Both the position numbers and the translations under genes were made by a program. A DNA stretch of 64,000 nucleotides from Mycolicibacterium peregrinum (lineage in GTDB: Bacteria > Actinomycetota > Actinomycetes > Mycobacteriales > Mycobacteriaceae): the NCBI RefSeq assembly GCF_001665625.1, contig NZ_LZSY01000179.1, positions 1 to 64,000 on the forward strand. The letters run 5' to 3'. Shown one piece after another: positions 48,745 to 57,675 of the stretch. The notes below the pieces were generated by a model, which was not told where the DNA came from, did not search any database, and was given only the letters and a program-made list of their open reading frames with translations. Position 1 is the stretch's first letter, and the number at the start of each line of letters is the position of its first letter.

Positions 48745-49263
48745 TCAGCCGCGGGATCGGGCCGCGGCGCGCAGCATCCGCAGCTGGCCGATCTCGGCGG
48801 CGTTCTTCGCCAGCTCGACGTTCAGCCACAACGCCATGTCGGCGAGTGACCGGCCGGCGTCCGGCCCCCACGGAAATGCCGCTGGGACAGCAAGATCCGT
48901 GTCGGTCAGCGAATCCAGCAGGCCGCTCCAGCGGGCACTGAGCACCCGGATCCGCTGCACGGCGGCCTCAGGGCCGGGCCAGTCGATCTCGGCACGCGGC
49001 GTTGGGGGTCGGCCGTCGACGTGGTCCAGAGCGGTCGACCACCAGAAGATCATGTGCCAGGTGAGCCAGCCGATGGTCGGAACCGGAATCGGGTCGGGCT
49101 CGACGTCGGCGAAGTCCGGCCACCACCGACCCGAGGAATCTTCGTGCACCGTCCACACCAGGGGACCGGGCTCCCATAGGTGATCCTCGTCGGACAGGGC
49201 GGAGAGGTGCAGGTCGGCCAGCGCCCAGGCCAGGTCGAACTGACGGCGCAGCTCGGTGATCAC
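48745..49263 (-). CDS. DinB-like (DinB_2) protein
   Basis: A 172-residue four-helix-bundle protein of the DinB/mycothiol-transferase-like group. Potential metal His residues appear in LADLHLSALSDEDHLW and IGWLTWHMIFWWSTALDHVD; the third usual His in the C-terminal helix reads WLNVELAKNAAEIG, where a His is not evident. The start is GTG 49263, overlapping the thioesterase stop by four bases, so it is the last gene of a RecB-thioesterase-DinB coupled set. Confidence 0.83.
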   Translation of the reverse strand: MITELRRQFDLAWALADLHLSALSDEDHLWEPGPLVWTVHEDSSGRWWPDFADVEPDPIPVPTIGWLTWHMIFWWSTALDHVDGRPPTPRAEIDWPGPEAAVQRIRVLSARWSGLLDSLTDTDLAVPAAFPWGPDAGRSLADMALWLNVELAKNAAEIGQLRMLRAAARSRG

Positions 49264-50057
49264 GGCGCCCGCATCACCAGCAGTGTTTGCGCCGAGGTTC
49301 CGATAAACCCTTTGCGGTCAAAGATTTCCGCGGTCGTCGCACCGACACCGTCCGGTCCGATGGAACCGCGGGCTCGCAGCGCGAAGTCCGAGCCTTCGGG
49401 AAGCCGGTGCAGATGCACCGCGGTGTCGGTATTCATGAAGATGAACTTCTCCGGATCCAATGCTGCGCCAATACCGTTGGCGGAATCCACCACGAGCGCC
49501 AGACGCTGCAGGGCCGTCGTCTCCTCGTCGTCGACCACCGGTGTCAACGGGCTCATCCAGGCCACGGCGGCCTCGCCCTCGACGGTGCGCTGCCTGCGCC
49601 AGGACACACTTTCCAGATAGCCCGGTGCGCCTTCCCAGTTGTGTGCGACGTCGGCGGCCTCACCTTCCACCAACGGTGCAAAGCGGTCGGTGGCCACGTC
49701 ACTGGTGTCGCTGGGAGCCAGCAGCCACGCCGTAACCCGCGCCACCGCGCGCCACGTGCCGTCGGGCCGGGCCGCCTCCATCTCCGAGGCGACCATCGAG
49801 ATGCGTGAGCCGGGCCGCTCCACCCAGGCCCGGACCCGCACCGGCGCAACGGGAATGGCGCCGAGGATGTCGAGAGTCAACCGTCCCACCCGCAGTCCGG
49901 ACCCGGCGGTCAGTTCCTCGATGGCCTTGGTCAACAGCGCCAGCGGCGGGGAGCCGTGCTGAATGGCCGGATCCCAGTTGCTTCGGGTGTCGGCGGTGGA
50001 TTCGAACAGTTGGTACTCACCATCGACGCCGAGCCGATGGTAGTGACACCCGATCAT
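49260..50057 (-). CDS. Acyl-CoA thioesterase-like (double hot-dog) protein
   Basis: A 265-residue thioesterase-family protein. Features are STADTRSNWDPAIQHGSPP (the HG-SPP substrate-binding turn), RLTLDILGAIPVAPV and the C-terminal hot-dog repeat with IFMNTDTAVHLHRLPEG. ATG 50057 overlaps the stop of the RecB-like gene (ATGA). It probably hydrolyses acyl-CoA; chain-length preference is unknown. Confidence 0.85.
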   Translation of the reverse strand: MIGCHYHRLGVDGEYQLFESTADTRSNWDPAIQHGSPPLALLTKAIEELTAGSGLRVGRLTLDILGAIPVAPVRVRAWVERPGSRISMVASEMEAARPDGTWRAVARVTAWLLAPSDTSDVATDRFAPLVEGEAADVAHNWEGAPGYLESVSWRRQRTVEGEAAVAWMSPLTPVVDDEETTALQRLALVVDSANGIGAALDPEKFIFMNTDTAVHLHRLPEGSDFALRARGSIGPDGVGATTAEIFDRKGFIGTSAQTLLVMRAP

Positions 50058-50881
50058 GCAGCTCCTGATTCTGGCCATCCGGGATACGGCGGCGGGGTGC
50101 CGCCGAACGCCGGACACAAACTCTGATGCGCACACCACGAGCACAACCGCGACGGGTTGGGCCGGAAGTCTCCGGTGGCCCCGGCAACCTGGATTGCCTT
50201 CCAGATCGCCATCAACGTGCGCTCGAACCGCAACAGCTCGTCGTGCGTGGGGGAGTAGTCGAGCACCTGGCCGTCGGCCAGATACAGCAGCCGTAGCCGC
50301 GACGGCATCACTCCACGCGAACGCAGCAACGCCACGGCGTAGAACTTCATCTGGAACATCGCCTTGAACTCGGCCTGGGCCCGCGCCTCCGGTGGGGCCT
50401 TGCCGGTCTTGTAGTCGACGACGCGCAATTCGCCCGACGGGGCGACATCGATCCGGTCGACGAAACCGCGCAGCAGCGTTCCGTCGGCCAGTTCGACCTC
50501 GAGGCGGTGCTCACAGCACTGCGGATCGAACCGGGTCGGATCTTCCAGGCGGTAGTACCCCGACAACAGAGCCCTGGCCTCGGCGAGCAACGTGGCCGGA
50601 TACTCGGTGTCGGCCAGCTCGGGCTCGGCGGCGACGACCTGCTCCCACGCAGGCTCGACCAGCGTCAGCGCGGTGTCATGCACCCGCTCGGCCGCGGGCA
50701 GCCCGTAGAGCTGCTCCAACGCGGCGTGCACCAGCGAACCGCGCAGCTGCGCCGTGGACCGGGGCTCGGGGAGCCGATCGATGGCGCGGAACCGGTAGAG
50801 CAGCGGGCACTGCTTGAAATCGCCGGCCCGCGACGGCGACAGCGCCGGGCGGCGCGGCGTCGGGGCCGGTTCTTCACTCAC
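50054..50881 (-). CDS. RecB-family exonuclease (Rv2119-like, PD-(D/E)XK with Fe-S Cys)
   Basis: A 275-residue nuclease of the PD-(D/E)XK RecB/Cas4-like group. The catalytic core is LRGFVDRIDVAPSGELRVVDYKTGK. Cys residues flanking the core (FKQCPLLYRF near the N-terminus and CSWCAHQSLCPAF near the C-terminus) look like a 4Fe-4S staple as in AddB/Cas4. GTG 50881 is chosen because it gives the SPSRAGDFKQC start region and lies outside the divergent trmI gene. It is coupled to the thioesterase gene by ATGA. Confidence 0.9.
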   Translation of the reverse strand: MSEEPAPTPRRPALSPSRAGDFKQCPLLYRFRAIDRLPEPRSTAQLRGSLVHAALEQLYGLPAAERVHDTALTLVEPAWEQVVAAEPELADTEYPATLLAEARALLSGYYRLEDPTRFDPQCCEHRLEVELADGTLLRGFVDRIDVAPSGELRVVDYKTGKAPPEARAQAEFKAMFQMKFYAVALLRSRGVMPSRLRLLYLADGQVLDYSPTHDELLRFERTLMAIWKAIQVAGATGDFRPNPSRLCSWCAHQSLCPAFGGTPPPYPGWPESGAA

Positions 50882-50966
50882 ATCCGTAAGCCTAGGACGG
50901 TGCTCCGACAAAATTGCGCAACCCCGGGCAACCGTCCCGGCGGGTGTACTGGCAGGCTGGACGTCC

Positions 50967-51851
50967 GTGGCAGGGAAGAGACCGACCGGACCGTTTGCCG
51001 TTGGCGACCGGGTACAACTCACCGACGCCAAGGGCCGGCGCTACACGATGGTGCTCAACCCCGGCGGTGAGTTCCACACGCATCGCGGCATCATCGCCTT
51101 CGACAACGTGATCGGGCTGCCGGAAGGCAGCGTGATCAAATCGACCAACGGCGATCAGTTCCTGGTGCTGCGGCCGCTGCTGGTCGACTACGTGATGTCG
51201 ATGCCGCGCGGCGCGCAGGTGATCTATCCGAAGGATGCCGCGCAGATCGTCCACGAGGGAGATATCTTCCCGGGCGCCCGGGTGTTGGAGGCCGGTGCCG
51301 GTTCCGGCGCGCTGACGTGCTCGCTGCTGCGGGCGGTGGGTCCCGAGGGCCGGGTGACGTCGTACGAGATCCGTGACGATCACGCGCCGACCGCCGAGAA
51401 GAATGTCATCACGTTTTTCGGTGAGCGCCCGGAGAACTGGGACCTGGTGGTCGCCGACCTCGCCGACTACGACGGCCCGGAGATGGACCGCGTGGTGTTG
51501 GACATGCTGGCGCCCTGGGAGGTGCTGCCCGCCGTCGCCAAGGCCCTGGTCGCCGGTGGCGTGCTGATGGTCTACGTCGCCACCGTCACCCAGCTGTCGC
51601 GGGTGGTGGAGGCGCTACGCGAGCAGCAGTGCTGGACCGAACCGCGGGCCTGGGAGAGCATGCAGCGCGGCTGGCACGTGGTGGGCCTGGCGGTGCGCCC
51701 GGAACACAACATGCGCGGCCACACCGCGTTTCTGGTCAGTGCGCGCAAATTGGCGCCCGGCGCGGTGGCGCCGGTCCCGCTGCGCAAGAAGCGTCAGCTC
51801 GCTGTCCAGGCCGCCGTCGACGCTGCTCTCGAGTCTGAGTCGGGCGCCTGA
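50967..51851 (+). CDS. trmI: tRNA (adenine(58)-N1)-methyltransferase
   Basis: A 294-residue SAM-dependent enzyme making m1A58 in the T loop of tRNAs. The N-terminal domain (GPFAVGDRVQLTDAKGRRYT) and the SAM site VLEAGAGSGALTCSLLRAVG, followed by SYEIRDDHAPTAEKN, match the Rv2118c type. GTG 50967 is divergent from the RecB-like gene by 85 bases, the order seen in M. tuberculosis. Confidence 0.95.
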   Translation: MAGKRPTGPFAVGDRVQLTDAKGRRYTMVLNPGGEFHTHRGIIAFDNVIGLPEGSVIKSTNGDQFLVLRPLLVDYVMSMPRGAQVIYPKDAAQIVHEGDIFPGARVLEAGAGSGALTCSLLRAVGPEGRVTSYEIRDDHAPTAEKNVITFFGERPENWDLVVADLADYDGPEMDRVVLDMLAPWEVLPAVAKALVAGGVLMVYVATVTQLSRVVEALREQQCWTEPRAWESMQRGWHVVGLAVRPEHNMRGHTAFLVSARKLAPGAVAPVPLRKKRQLAVQAAVDAALESESGA

Positions 51852-51963
51852 CGGCGTATCGATCGCCGGCGTTTTCTGCATAGCGGTTGCTTCGCGGCGG
51901 CCATCACCGCCCTCAGGTCGAAAATGGCGCGCCGGGCGATCCGCGGGATACGGGCCTGACGGT

Positions 51964-52257
51964 TCAGTCGTCGCTGTGGTGCAGGCCCCGCCGGGTGGAG
52001 AGCAGCTCGAGTTCGGGGCGGCCGGCCACCATTCGTTCGGCGGCATCGAGCACGTCGACCACGTGGTGACGGTCGGCGGCGACGAGAGCGACACCGATGC
52101 CGGCGCGGCGGTGCAGATCCTGGGTTCCGGTTTCGGCCGCCGACACCGCGAGCTTGCGGTGCAACTCGGCGATCACCGGCCGTATGACCGAGCGTTTCTG
52201 TTTGAGCGAATGCACGTCACCGAGCAGCAGGTCGAACTCCAGCCAACCGATCCACAT
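51964..52257 (-). CDS. DUF503-family protein (Rv2117-like)
   Basis: A 97-residue YlxP-like protein with the family pattern LLGDVHSLKQKRSVIRPVIA and LHRKLAVSAAETG. In Bacillus and others YlxP is encoded beside ribosome factor genes, but its role is unclear. Its start lies three bases after the lipoprotein gene stop, so the two are an operon. Confidence 0.9.
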   Translation of the reverse strand: MWIGWLEFDLLLGDVHSLKQKRSVIRPVIAELHRKLAVSAAETGTQDLHRRAGIGVALVAADRHHVVDVLDAAERMVAGRPELELLSTRRGLHHSDD

Positions 52258-52260
52258 GGC

Positions 52261-52812
52261 TCAGCGGGGCGGCGTCGGGGCGGGCGGTGTGGATGCCTCG
52301 GCACCCGCGCCCATGACCAGCAACATGTCGGCGGTGTGTCTGGTCAACTGCCAGCCGTCGCCGTGCGGGGTGAATTCCATCGGGAAGCTGAAGGTGCGGT
52401 CCGAATGCTCGCCGCCCGCGGTGGCCTTGACGGTTGCCACCACGTTCTTCGGCTCGGTCTGCGAGAAGGCCAGGTCGGTGGCCTCGAAGGTCAGCGGCAT
52501 GAAGCCGTTGTCGGCCAGTGCGCGGCCGAACTTGTCCAGCGCGGCGGCATCGTCGGCCGTGCCCTGTTCCACCAGGACCACCTTGTCGGCGCCGGGGACG
52601 TTGACGTCGGCCAACCGGTCCAACACTCCGGTCAGTACCTCGGGGGCAGGCAGCGGTGCCGCGGGCGGAGCCGCCGGCATGGTCGTCGACACCGCGCTGG
52701 TGGTCGGGTGTGACCTCTTGGCCGGGTGCTCGTCACTACTACTACACCCGCAGAGCCCAAGTGCCGCCACGATCGTGGCGGCACTCAGGACTGCGATACG
52801 GCTGTGGTTCAA
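52261..52812 (-). CDS. lppK: LppK-like lipoprotein
   Basis: A 183-residue lipoprotein. The signal peptide AVLSAATIVAALGLCGCSSS contains the lipidation Cys (Cys23, with Cys21 as the other candidate). The mature part carries the MTB12-like domain (FSFPMEFTPHGDGWQLTRHT). ATG is at 52812, eight bases after the upstream MTB12-like gene, which has a related C-terminal domain: the two look like tandem relatives. Position and size match Rv2116. Confidence 0.85.
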   Translation of the reverse strand: MNHSRIAVLSAATIVAALGLCGCSSSDEHPAKRSHPTTSAVSTTMPAAPPAAPLPAPEVLTGVLDRLADVNVPGADKVVLVEQGTADDAAALDKFGRALADNGFMPLTFEATDLAFSQTEPKNVVATVKATAGGEHSDRTFSFPMEFTPHGDGWQLTRHTADMLLVMGAGAEASTPPAPTPPR

Positions 52813-52820
52813 CTACCTAC

Positions 52821-53324
52821 TCAGCCGACAGAGGACAGCAGGTTCAGGGCCGACCCCTTGGAGATCTGCCAGCCGGTCGGGCTCGGGCCCGCCACGAACT
52901 GGATGTTCTGGGTGGCGGTGCCGCCCGTCGCCGAGGTGGCGGTGACGTCGGCGTAAGCCACGCCGCCCTGGTCATCGATGTTGGCGATGTTGAAGGTCAG
53001 CGGGAACTTTCCTTCAGCGGCGGCCTTGCTGTACGCGCGGTCCGCGGCGATGCTCTCGATCCGGCCGATGCCACCCTGGATGTAGGGGGCCTTGCCGCTG
53101 AACGAGCCGCCACTGGCGAGTGCCTGCAAGGTCTGCACCAGCGGTGAAGCCAGGTCCGGTGCCGGAGTGGCCGGCAGCGGCGCGTCGAACACGACCGGCT
53201 GGATCGCCGGGGCGGCCGACATGCCGCTGGATGCAATAGAAGTCACACCCGCTGCTGCTCCGCCCACCACGGCGGCGGCAGCAGCTGCGGTGATGAAGCC
53301 GGTAACGAGGGTTTTCAAGGCCAC
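52821..53324 (-). CDS. MTB12-like secreted antigen
   Basis: A 167-residue secreted protein with an Ala-rich signal peptide (TLVTGFITAAAAAAVVGGAA) ending near residue 40 and no lipobox. The mature region has the low-molecular-weight antigen MTB12 domain (KFPLTFNIANIDDQGGVAYADV; GPSPTGWQISKGSALNLLS). Function unknown; a ligand-carrier-like fold is possible. It is divergent from mpa with about 145 bases between. Confidence 0.87.
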   Translation of the reverse strand: MALKTLVTGFITAAAAAAVVGGAAAGVTSIASSGMSAAPAIQPVVFDAPLPATPAPDLASPLVQTLQALASGGSFSGKAPYIQGGIGRIESIAADRAYSKAAAEGKFPLTFNIANIDDQGGVAYADVTATSATGGTATQNIQFVAGPSPTGWQISKGSALNLLSSVG

Positions 53325-53469
53325 GATTGTCCTTTCGATCGGACCAACTGAACTAAGAGGCTAACAGTGGTGCTGGTGTGTCTCGTTCCTAGAGCGCACA
53401 CAATGGCTGAATCGCCGGTAGCGTTGAAGTTGTTACTGCACCAACTTACGGTGCGGGAGGGAGCGCAAT

Positions 53470-55311
53470 ATGAGTGAGTCAGAGCGTTCGGACGGCTCTG
53501 CCGAGAGTTTCTCGGCGGGCCACCCGCAACCCATGTCCAGCGATGATGCCGCCGAGCTCGAGTCGCTGCGCCGTGAGGCTGCGGTTCTGCGTGAGCAATT
53601 GGAGAATGCGGTAGGGCCCCAGAGTGGGCTGCGAAGTGCCCGTGACGTCCACCAGCTTGAAGCCCGGATCGACTCGCTCGCATCGCGCAACGCCAAGCTC
53701 ATGGACACCCTCAAGGAAGCCCGGCAGCAGCTGCTCGCCCTCCGCGAGGAGGTGGACCGGCTGGGCCAGCCGCCCAGTGGCTACGGCGTGCTGCTCGGCA
53801 CCCACGACGACGACACCGTCGACGTGTTCACCTCCGGCCGCAAGATGCGACTCACCTGCTCGCCGAACATCGAGACCTCCTCGCTCAAGCAGGGCCAGAC
53901 GGTACGGCTCAACGAGGCGCTCACCGTGGTCGAGGCGGGCAACTTCGAGTCCGTCGGTGAGATCAGCACATTGCGCGAGATCCTGGCCGACGGACACCGG
54001 GCCCTGGTGGTCGGGCATGCCGACGAGGAACGCATCGTCTGGTTGGCCGAGCCGCTCGTCGCGGCCGAGGACCTGCCCGACCTTCCCGACGCCAGGCAGG
54101 ACGACGACCGGCCCCGCAAACTGCGGCCGGGCGATTCGCTGCTGGTCGACACCAAGGCCGGATACGCCTTCGAGCGGATTCCGAAGGCCGAGGTCGAGGA
54201 CCTGGTGCTCGAAGAGGTGCCCGACGTCAGCTACAACGACATCGGTGGTCTGGGCCGGCAGATCGAGCAGATCCGCGATGCCGTGGAGCTGCCGTTCCTG
54301 CACAAGGAGCTCTACCGGGAGTACTCGCTGCGGCCGCCGAAGGGTGTGCTGCTCTACGGTCCGCCCGGGTGCGGCAAGACGCTCATCGCCAAGGCCGTGG
54401 CGAACTCGCTGGCCAAGAAGATGGCCGAGGTTCGTGGCGACGACGCCCGCGAGGCGAAGAGCTACTTCCTCAACATCAAGGGCCCCGAGCTGCTGAACAA
54501 GTTCGTCGGTGAGACCGAACGTCACATCCGGCTGATCTTCCAGCGTGCCCGCGAGAAGGCCTCCGAAGGCACTCCGGTGATCGTGTTCTTCGACGAGATG
54601 GACTCGATCTTCCGTACCCGCGGCACCGGCGTCAGTTCGGATGTCGAGACAACGGTTGTGCCGCAGCTGCTTTCGGAGATCGACGGCGTGGAGGGGTTGG
54701 AGAACGTCATCGTCATCGGCGCCTCCAACCGTGAGGACATGATCGACCCGGCGATCCTGCGGCCCGGCCGCCTGGACGTCAAGATCAAGATCGAGCGGCC
54801 CGATGCCGAGTCGGCACAGGACATCTTCTCGAAGTACCTGACCGAGGCGCTGCCGGTGCACGCCGACGATCTCGCCGAGTTCGGTGGCGACCGGTCGCTG
54901 ACGATCAAGACCATGATCGAGAAGGTCGTGGACCGGATGTACGCCGAGATCGACGACAACCGGTTCCTGGAGGTCACCTACGCCAACGGTGACAAGGAAG
55001 TCATGTACTTCAAGGACTTCAACTCCGGCGCCATGATCCAGAACGTCGTCGACCGGGCGAAGAAGAACGCCATCAAGAGCGTGCTGGAGACCGGTCAGCC
55101 CGGTCTGCGCATCCAGCACCTGTTGGATTCGATCGTCGACGAGTTCGCCGAGAACGAGGACCTGCCCAACACCACCAATCCCGATGACTGGGCCCGGATC
55201 TCGGGCAAGAAGGGTGAACGGATCGTCTACATCCGCACGCTCGTCACCGGGAAGAGCTCGAGTGCGTCGCGGGCGATTGACACCGAGTCGAACCTGGGCC
55301 AGTACCTGTAG
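53470..55311 (+). CDS. mpa: Proteasome-associated ATPase Mpa/ARC
   Basis: A 613-residue AAA+ ATPase that recognises pupylated proteins through its N-terminal coiled coil (about residues 20-95, ELESLRREAAVLREQLENAV), then OB-fold interdomain (about 98-245) and AAA domain (Walker A YGPPGCGKT with Lys303; Walker B VIVFFDEMDS). The C-terminal GQYL tail, with penultimate Tyr, docks into the 20S proteasome and is intact. It is nearly identical to the M. tuberculosis protein in pattern. A strong hairpin follows the gene. The proteasome genes lie 5.5 kb away because of the inserted block. Confidence 0.98.
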   Translation: MSESERSDGSAESFSAGHPQPMSSDDAAELESLRREAAVLREQLENAVGPQSGLRSARDVHQLEARIDSLASRNAKLMDTLKEARQQLLALREEVDRLGQPPSGYGVLLGTHDDDTVDVFTSGRKMRLTCSPNIETSSLKQGQTVRLNEALTVVEAGNFESVGEISTLREILADGHRALVVGHADEERIVWLAEPLVAAEDLPDLPDARQDDDRPRKLRPGDSLLVDTKAGYAFERIPKAEVEDLVLEEVPDVSYNDIGGLGRQIEQIRDAVELPFLHKELYREYSLRPPKGVLLYGPPGCGKTLIAKAVANSLAKKMAEVRGDDAREAKSYFLNIKGPELLNKFVGETERHIRLIFQRAREKASEGTPVIVFFDEMDSIFRTRGTGVSSDVETTVVPQLLSEIDGVEGLENVIVIGASNREDMIDPAILRPGRLDVKIKIERPDAESAQDIFSKYLTEALPVHADDLAEFGGDRSLTIKTMIEKVVDRMYAEIDDNRFLEVTYANGDKEVMYFKDFNSGAMIQNVVDRAKKNAIKSVLETGQPGLRIQHLLDSIVDEFAENEDLPNTTNPDDWARISGKKGERIVYIRTLVTGKSSSASRAIDTESNLGQYL

Positions 55312-55336
55312 GTCTCGGGAGGGCGGTCCGCCAGGC

Positions 55337-55369
55337 CGAGCCGGCCCGGGTCGGTCCCGGGCCGGCTCG
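55337..55369. terminator. Strong GC-rich hairpin after mpa
   Basis: A 14-bp perfect stem (core GAGCCGGCCCGGG/CCCGGGCCGGCTC) with a 5-base loop TCGGT, between the convergent mpa and lysR genes. No U tract follows on either side, so it is an intrinsic terminator of the bare-hairpin type, probably serving both directions. Confidence 0.65.
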
Positions 55370-55381
55370 CCTGCGGTCAAG

Positions 55382-56284
55382 TCAGCCGGCCGTTGAGCTG
55401 ATGTCCGCCGCGATCGCGCGCAGGTCTTCCAGCACGGCATTCACCGCGGGCCGGGTGTTCGCCCCCACGCGGGTGACCGCCTCCATCCGGCGGGCCACCG
55501 GGATGTCGGTGATCGTCAGCCGCACCAGGTCGCGGGTCAGCCTCACGTAGCGGGGCATCAGGGCGATGCCGGTGCCTGCCTGTACCAGCTCCTCGACCAC
55601 GCGGAAGTCGTTTATCCGCTGCGTGATTCGTGGCTGGACGCCGGACAGGGTCGCTATCGAGTTGAGGACGTCGTCGACCATCAGACCACCCTCGACCCCG
55701 ATCCAGCGTTCGTCGGCCAGATCGGCCAGCCGTACCTGACCCCTGCCGGCGAGGGAGTGCCCGGCCGGCACGACGACATCCAACGGCTCGCGTAACAGTT
55801 CTTCGGCTTCGAAGCGCGGGCCCCAGGAGGCGGGGTCGCGCTCGTCGCGGTGGACCACAACGACATCGAAGTCGGCCAGTTGTGCCGGTGCCCGGGACGC
55901 CGGCACGTCGACGTCGCGCCCGAGCACCTGGACCCCGCGCTCGGCCGCCCGGATGACCAACGGGGCCAACAGCATTGCCGCACCGGATGGGAAGAACGAC
56001 ACACTGACCGTGCCGCGGGGGGTGCTGCGGTAGGCGTCCATCTCGTTCCGGGCGCGGTCCAGGGCCGCCAACACGGCGTCGGCGTGGCCCACCAGGACCT
56101 GTCCGGCATCGGTGAGACGTACCCGTCTGCCTTCGGGTTCGATCAGCGGTACACCGGCCTCGCGTTGCAGGATCTTGAGTTGCTGTGAGACCGCCGAGGG
56201 CGTCATGGAGAGCACCTGGGCCACCGCGGCAACGGTGCCGTGGTCGGCGAGTTCACGCAGCATCCGCAGGCGGCCGGCATCCAT
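55382..56284 (-). CDS. LysR-family regulator
   Basis: A 300-residue LTTR. The N-terminal winged helix shows LADHGTVAAVAQVLSMTPSAVSQQ, followed by the linker helix and an effector-binding domain starting near residue 90 (GTVSVSFFPSGAAMLLAPLV). Divergent from the EamA transporter gene by 73 bases that contain a CTAC-N9-GTAG element (56294-56310). It most likely regulates the transporter, a usual LysR/EamA arrangement. Confidence 0.92.
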   Translation of the reverse strand: MDAGRLRMLRELADHGTVAAVAQVLSMTPSAVSQQLKILQREAGVPLIEPEGRRVRLTDAGQVLVGHADAVLAALDRARNEMDAYRSTPRGTVSVSFFPSGAAMLLAPLVIRAAERGVQVLGRDVDVPASRAPAQLADFDVVVVHRDERDPASWGPRFEAEELLREPLDVVVPAGHSLAGRGQVRLADLADERWIGVEGGLMVDDVLNSIATLSGVQPRITQRINDFRVVEELVQAGTGIALMPRYVRLTRDLVRLTITDIPVARRMEAVTRVGANTRPAVNAVLEDLRAIAADISSTAG

Positions 56285-56293
56285 GAAGTAATA

Positions 56294-56310
56294 CTACATA
56301 TAATCAGTAG
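56294..56310. promoter_or_regulatory. LysR-box candidate (CTAC-N9-GTAG)
   Basis: Dyad of 4-bp arms 9 bases apart in an AT-rich stretch, 10 bases upstream of lysR start and 48 upstream of eamA. The spacing fits the T-N11-A type LTTR box. Inferred from position. Confidence 0.4.
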
Positions 56311-56357
56311 AAACATTAGCTTGACTGAACTATTGGCCAGGCGACACGCTGATCCGC

Positions 56358-57332
56358 ATGACCCGTCGCACCGACCTCTGTTTGCTTGCCGTGGCGGTGG
56401 TGTGGGGTTCGAGTTACCTGGCCACCAAGGAAATCGCCACGGCACAAACAATTTTCGTGCTTCTGTTGGTGCGGTTCGCGGTCGCGGCAACGGTTCTGGC
56501 CATGGTCCTGTGCCGGCGGTTGCCGGGTCTGACCCGCACCGAGGTGGTTTCGGGTGTGGTCGGAGGTGGTCTGCTGGCTGCCGTCTGTGTCGCCGAAACA
56601 TATGGCGTGACAATGACCTCGGCCTCCAACGCGGGGTTGATCATGGCGCTCACCATCGTGGCCACCCCGGCGATGCAGCGCCAGCGGGTGGGGCGCCGCT
56701 TCTATCTCGCGGCGATGCTGGCGGTCATCGGTTGCGGGTTGCTCACCCAATCCGGCGGCCTGACCGTCCCGAGCATCGGGGACATCGTGATGGTGATGGC
56801 CGCTTTGTTGCGGGTGGTCCACGTCACCGTCATGGCACGCTTCTCTGACGGTCACGGGATCGATTCAGCACGAACCACTTTGGTGCAGCTGGTGACGGTT
56901 GCTGCGGTGGCTTCGGCGCTGTGCGTGGCGTCTGGGCAGTCCGTTGTGGCGACAACAGCTGCCTACGGACCGGCCGAATGGGCCCTCGTCGGCTACCTGG
57001 CGTTGGCGTGCACGGTGTTCGCGTTCCTGGTTCAACTGCGGGCGCTGAGCACGTCCAGTCCGGCCAGGGTCAGCCTTCTGGTGGGTACCGAGCCGCTGTG
57101 GGCCGCGATCCTCGGTGTCGCCCTCGCCGGCGATCCCGTCACCGGTGCCGGCATCGCCGGGGCCGTATTGGTCGTGACCGGCACCGGTTGGGGGCGGGTG
57201 GTGCTGGGCTACGGATCACGTGGTGTTGCCCACAGTGCGATATGGCGACCAACGCGGATTCGCCGATTGCAGGGAAAGCCCCCGAGGCTATTCGACTGGG
57301 ACATTGTCCCGCGCCGCACCAGCGATTATTAA
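56358..57332 (+). CDS. EamA/DMT-family transporter
   Basis: A 324-residue membrane protein with about ten hydrophobic segments forming two EamA repeats (LCLLAVAVVWGSSYLATKE at the start; VGYLALACTVFAFLVQLRAL in repeat two, followed by LVGTEPLWAAILGVALAGD). Such carriers usually export amino acids or metabolites. About 45 extra hydrophilic, Arg-rich residues follow the last segment, which is unusual and may reflect extension of the frame past an older stop. Divergent LysR gene probably controls it. Confidence 0.88.
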   Translation: MTRRTDLCLLAVAVVWGSSYLATKEIATAQTIFVLLLVRFAVAATVLAMVLCRRLPGLTRTEVVSGVVGGGLLAAVCVAETYGVTMTSASNAGLIMALTIVATPAMQRQRVGRRFYLAAMLAVIGCGLLTQSGGLTVPSIGDIVMVMAALLRVVHVTVMARFSDGHGIDSARTTLVQLVTVAAVASALCVASGQSVVATTAAYGPAEWALVGYLALACTVFAFLVQLRALSTSSPARVSLLVGTEPLWAAILGVALAGDPVTGAGIAGAVLVVTGTGWGRVVLGYGSRGVAHSAIWRPTRIRRLQGKPPRLFDWDIVPRRTSDY

Positions 57333-57675
57333 ATTTCGATTGGAATTTTTCCAATGAAATGTGGTCGGGAAATGGTTGCGGACGCGTTCGGTTCGCATGT
57401 TCCCGTCGGACTGGGCGGCGGGGTGGGGAGAGCTGCGGGCGACGAGCTGGTACCCCCGCCCAAATGTAACGATTGGATAACGGCGCTAACACTTTTCTGA
57501 GATTGACGAATGTCGAAGTTAATGCAGGTCAAGAGCTGTCTGCGCAGACGGATCTGCGCGCCCGGAGGAGTGTCGGCGCTTGATCATGGCAGGGCGGTGT
57601 GCTTACGTCGAGGGCACCGATGGCATGAAACTGACGATGATCGCTGAGAAGTTCGGTGGTGACTTTTAACTCGAT
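57333..57675 (+). other. Upstream region of the ectoine operon
   Basis: About 340 bases. It contains an AT-rich perfect dyad at 57339-57355 just after the eamA stop and a 27-codon open frame (57586-57669, ATG to TAA) ending six bases before ectA. No -35/-10 is obvious, although an AT-rich stretch around 57460-57530 could hold promoter elements. Confidence 0.4.
57339..57355. promoter_or_regulatory. AT-rich dyad ATTGGAA-TTT-TTCCAAT
   Basis: Perfect 7-bp arms around TTT, unusually AT-rich here, seven bases after the eamA stop and about 320 before ectA. It could be an operator or a weak terminator; a terminator would be expected to be GC-rich in this genome. Confidence 0.35.
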
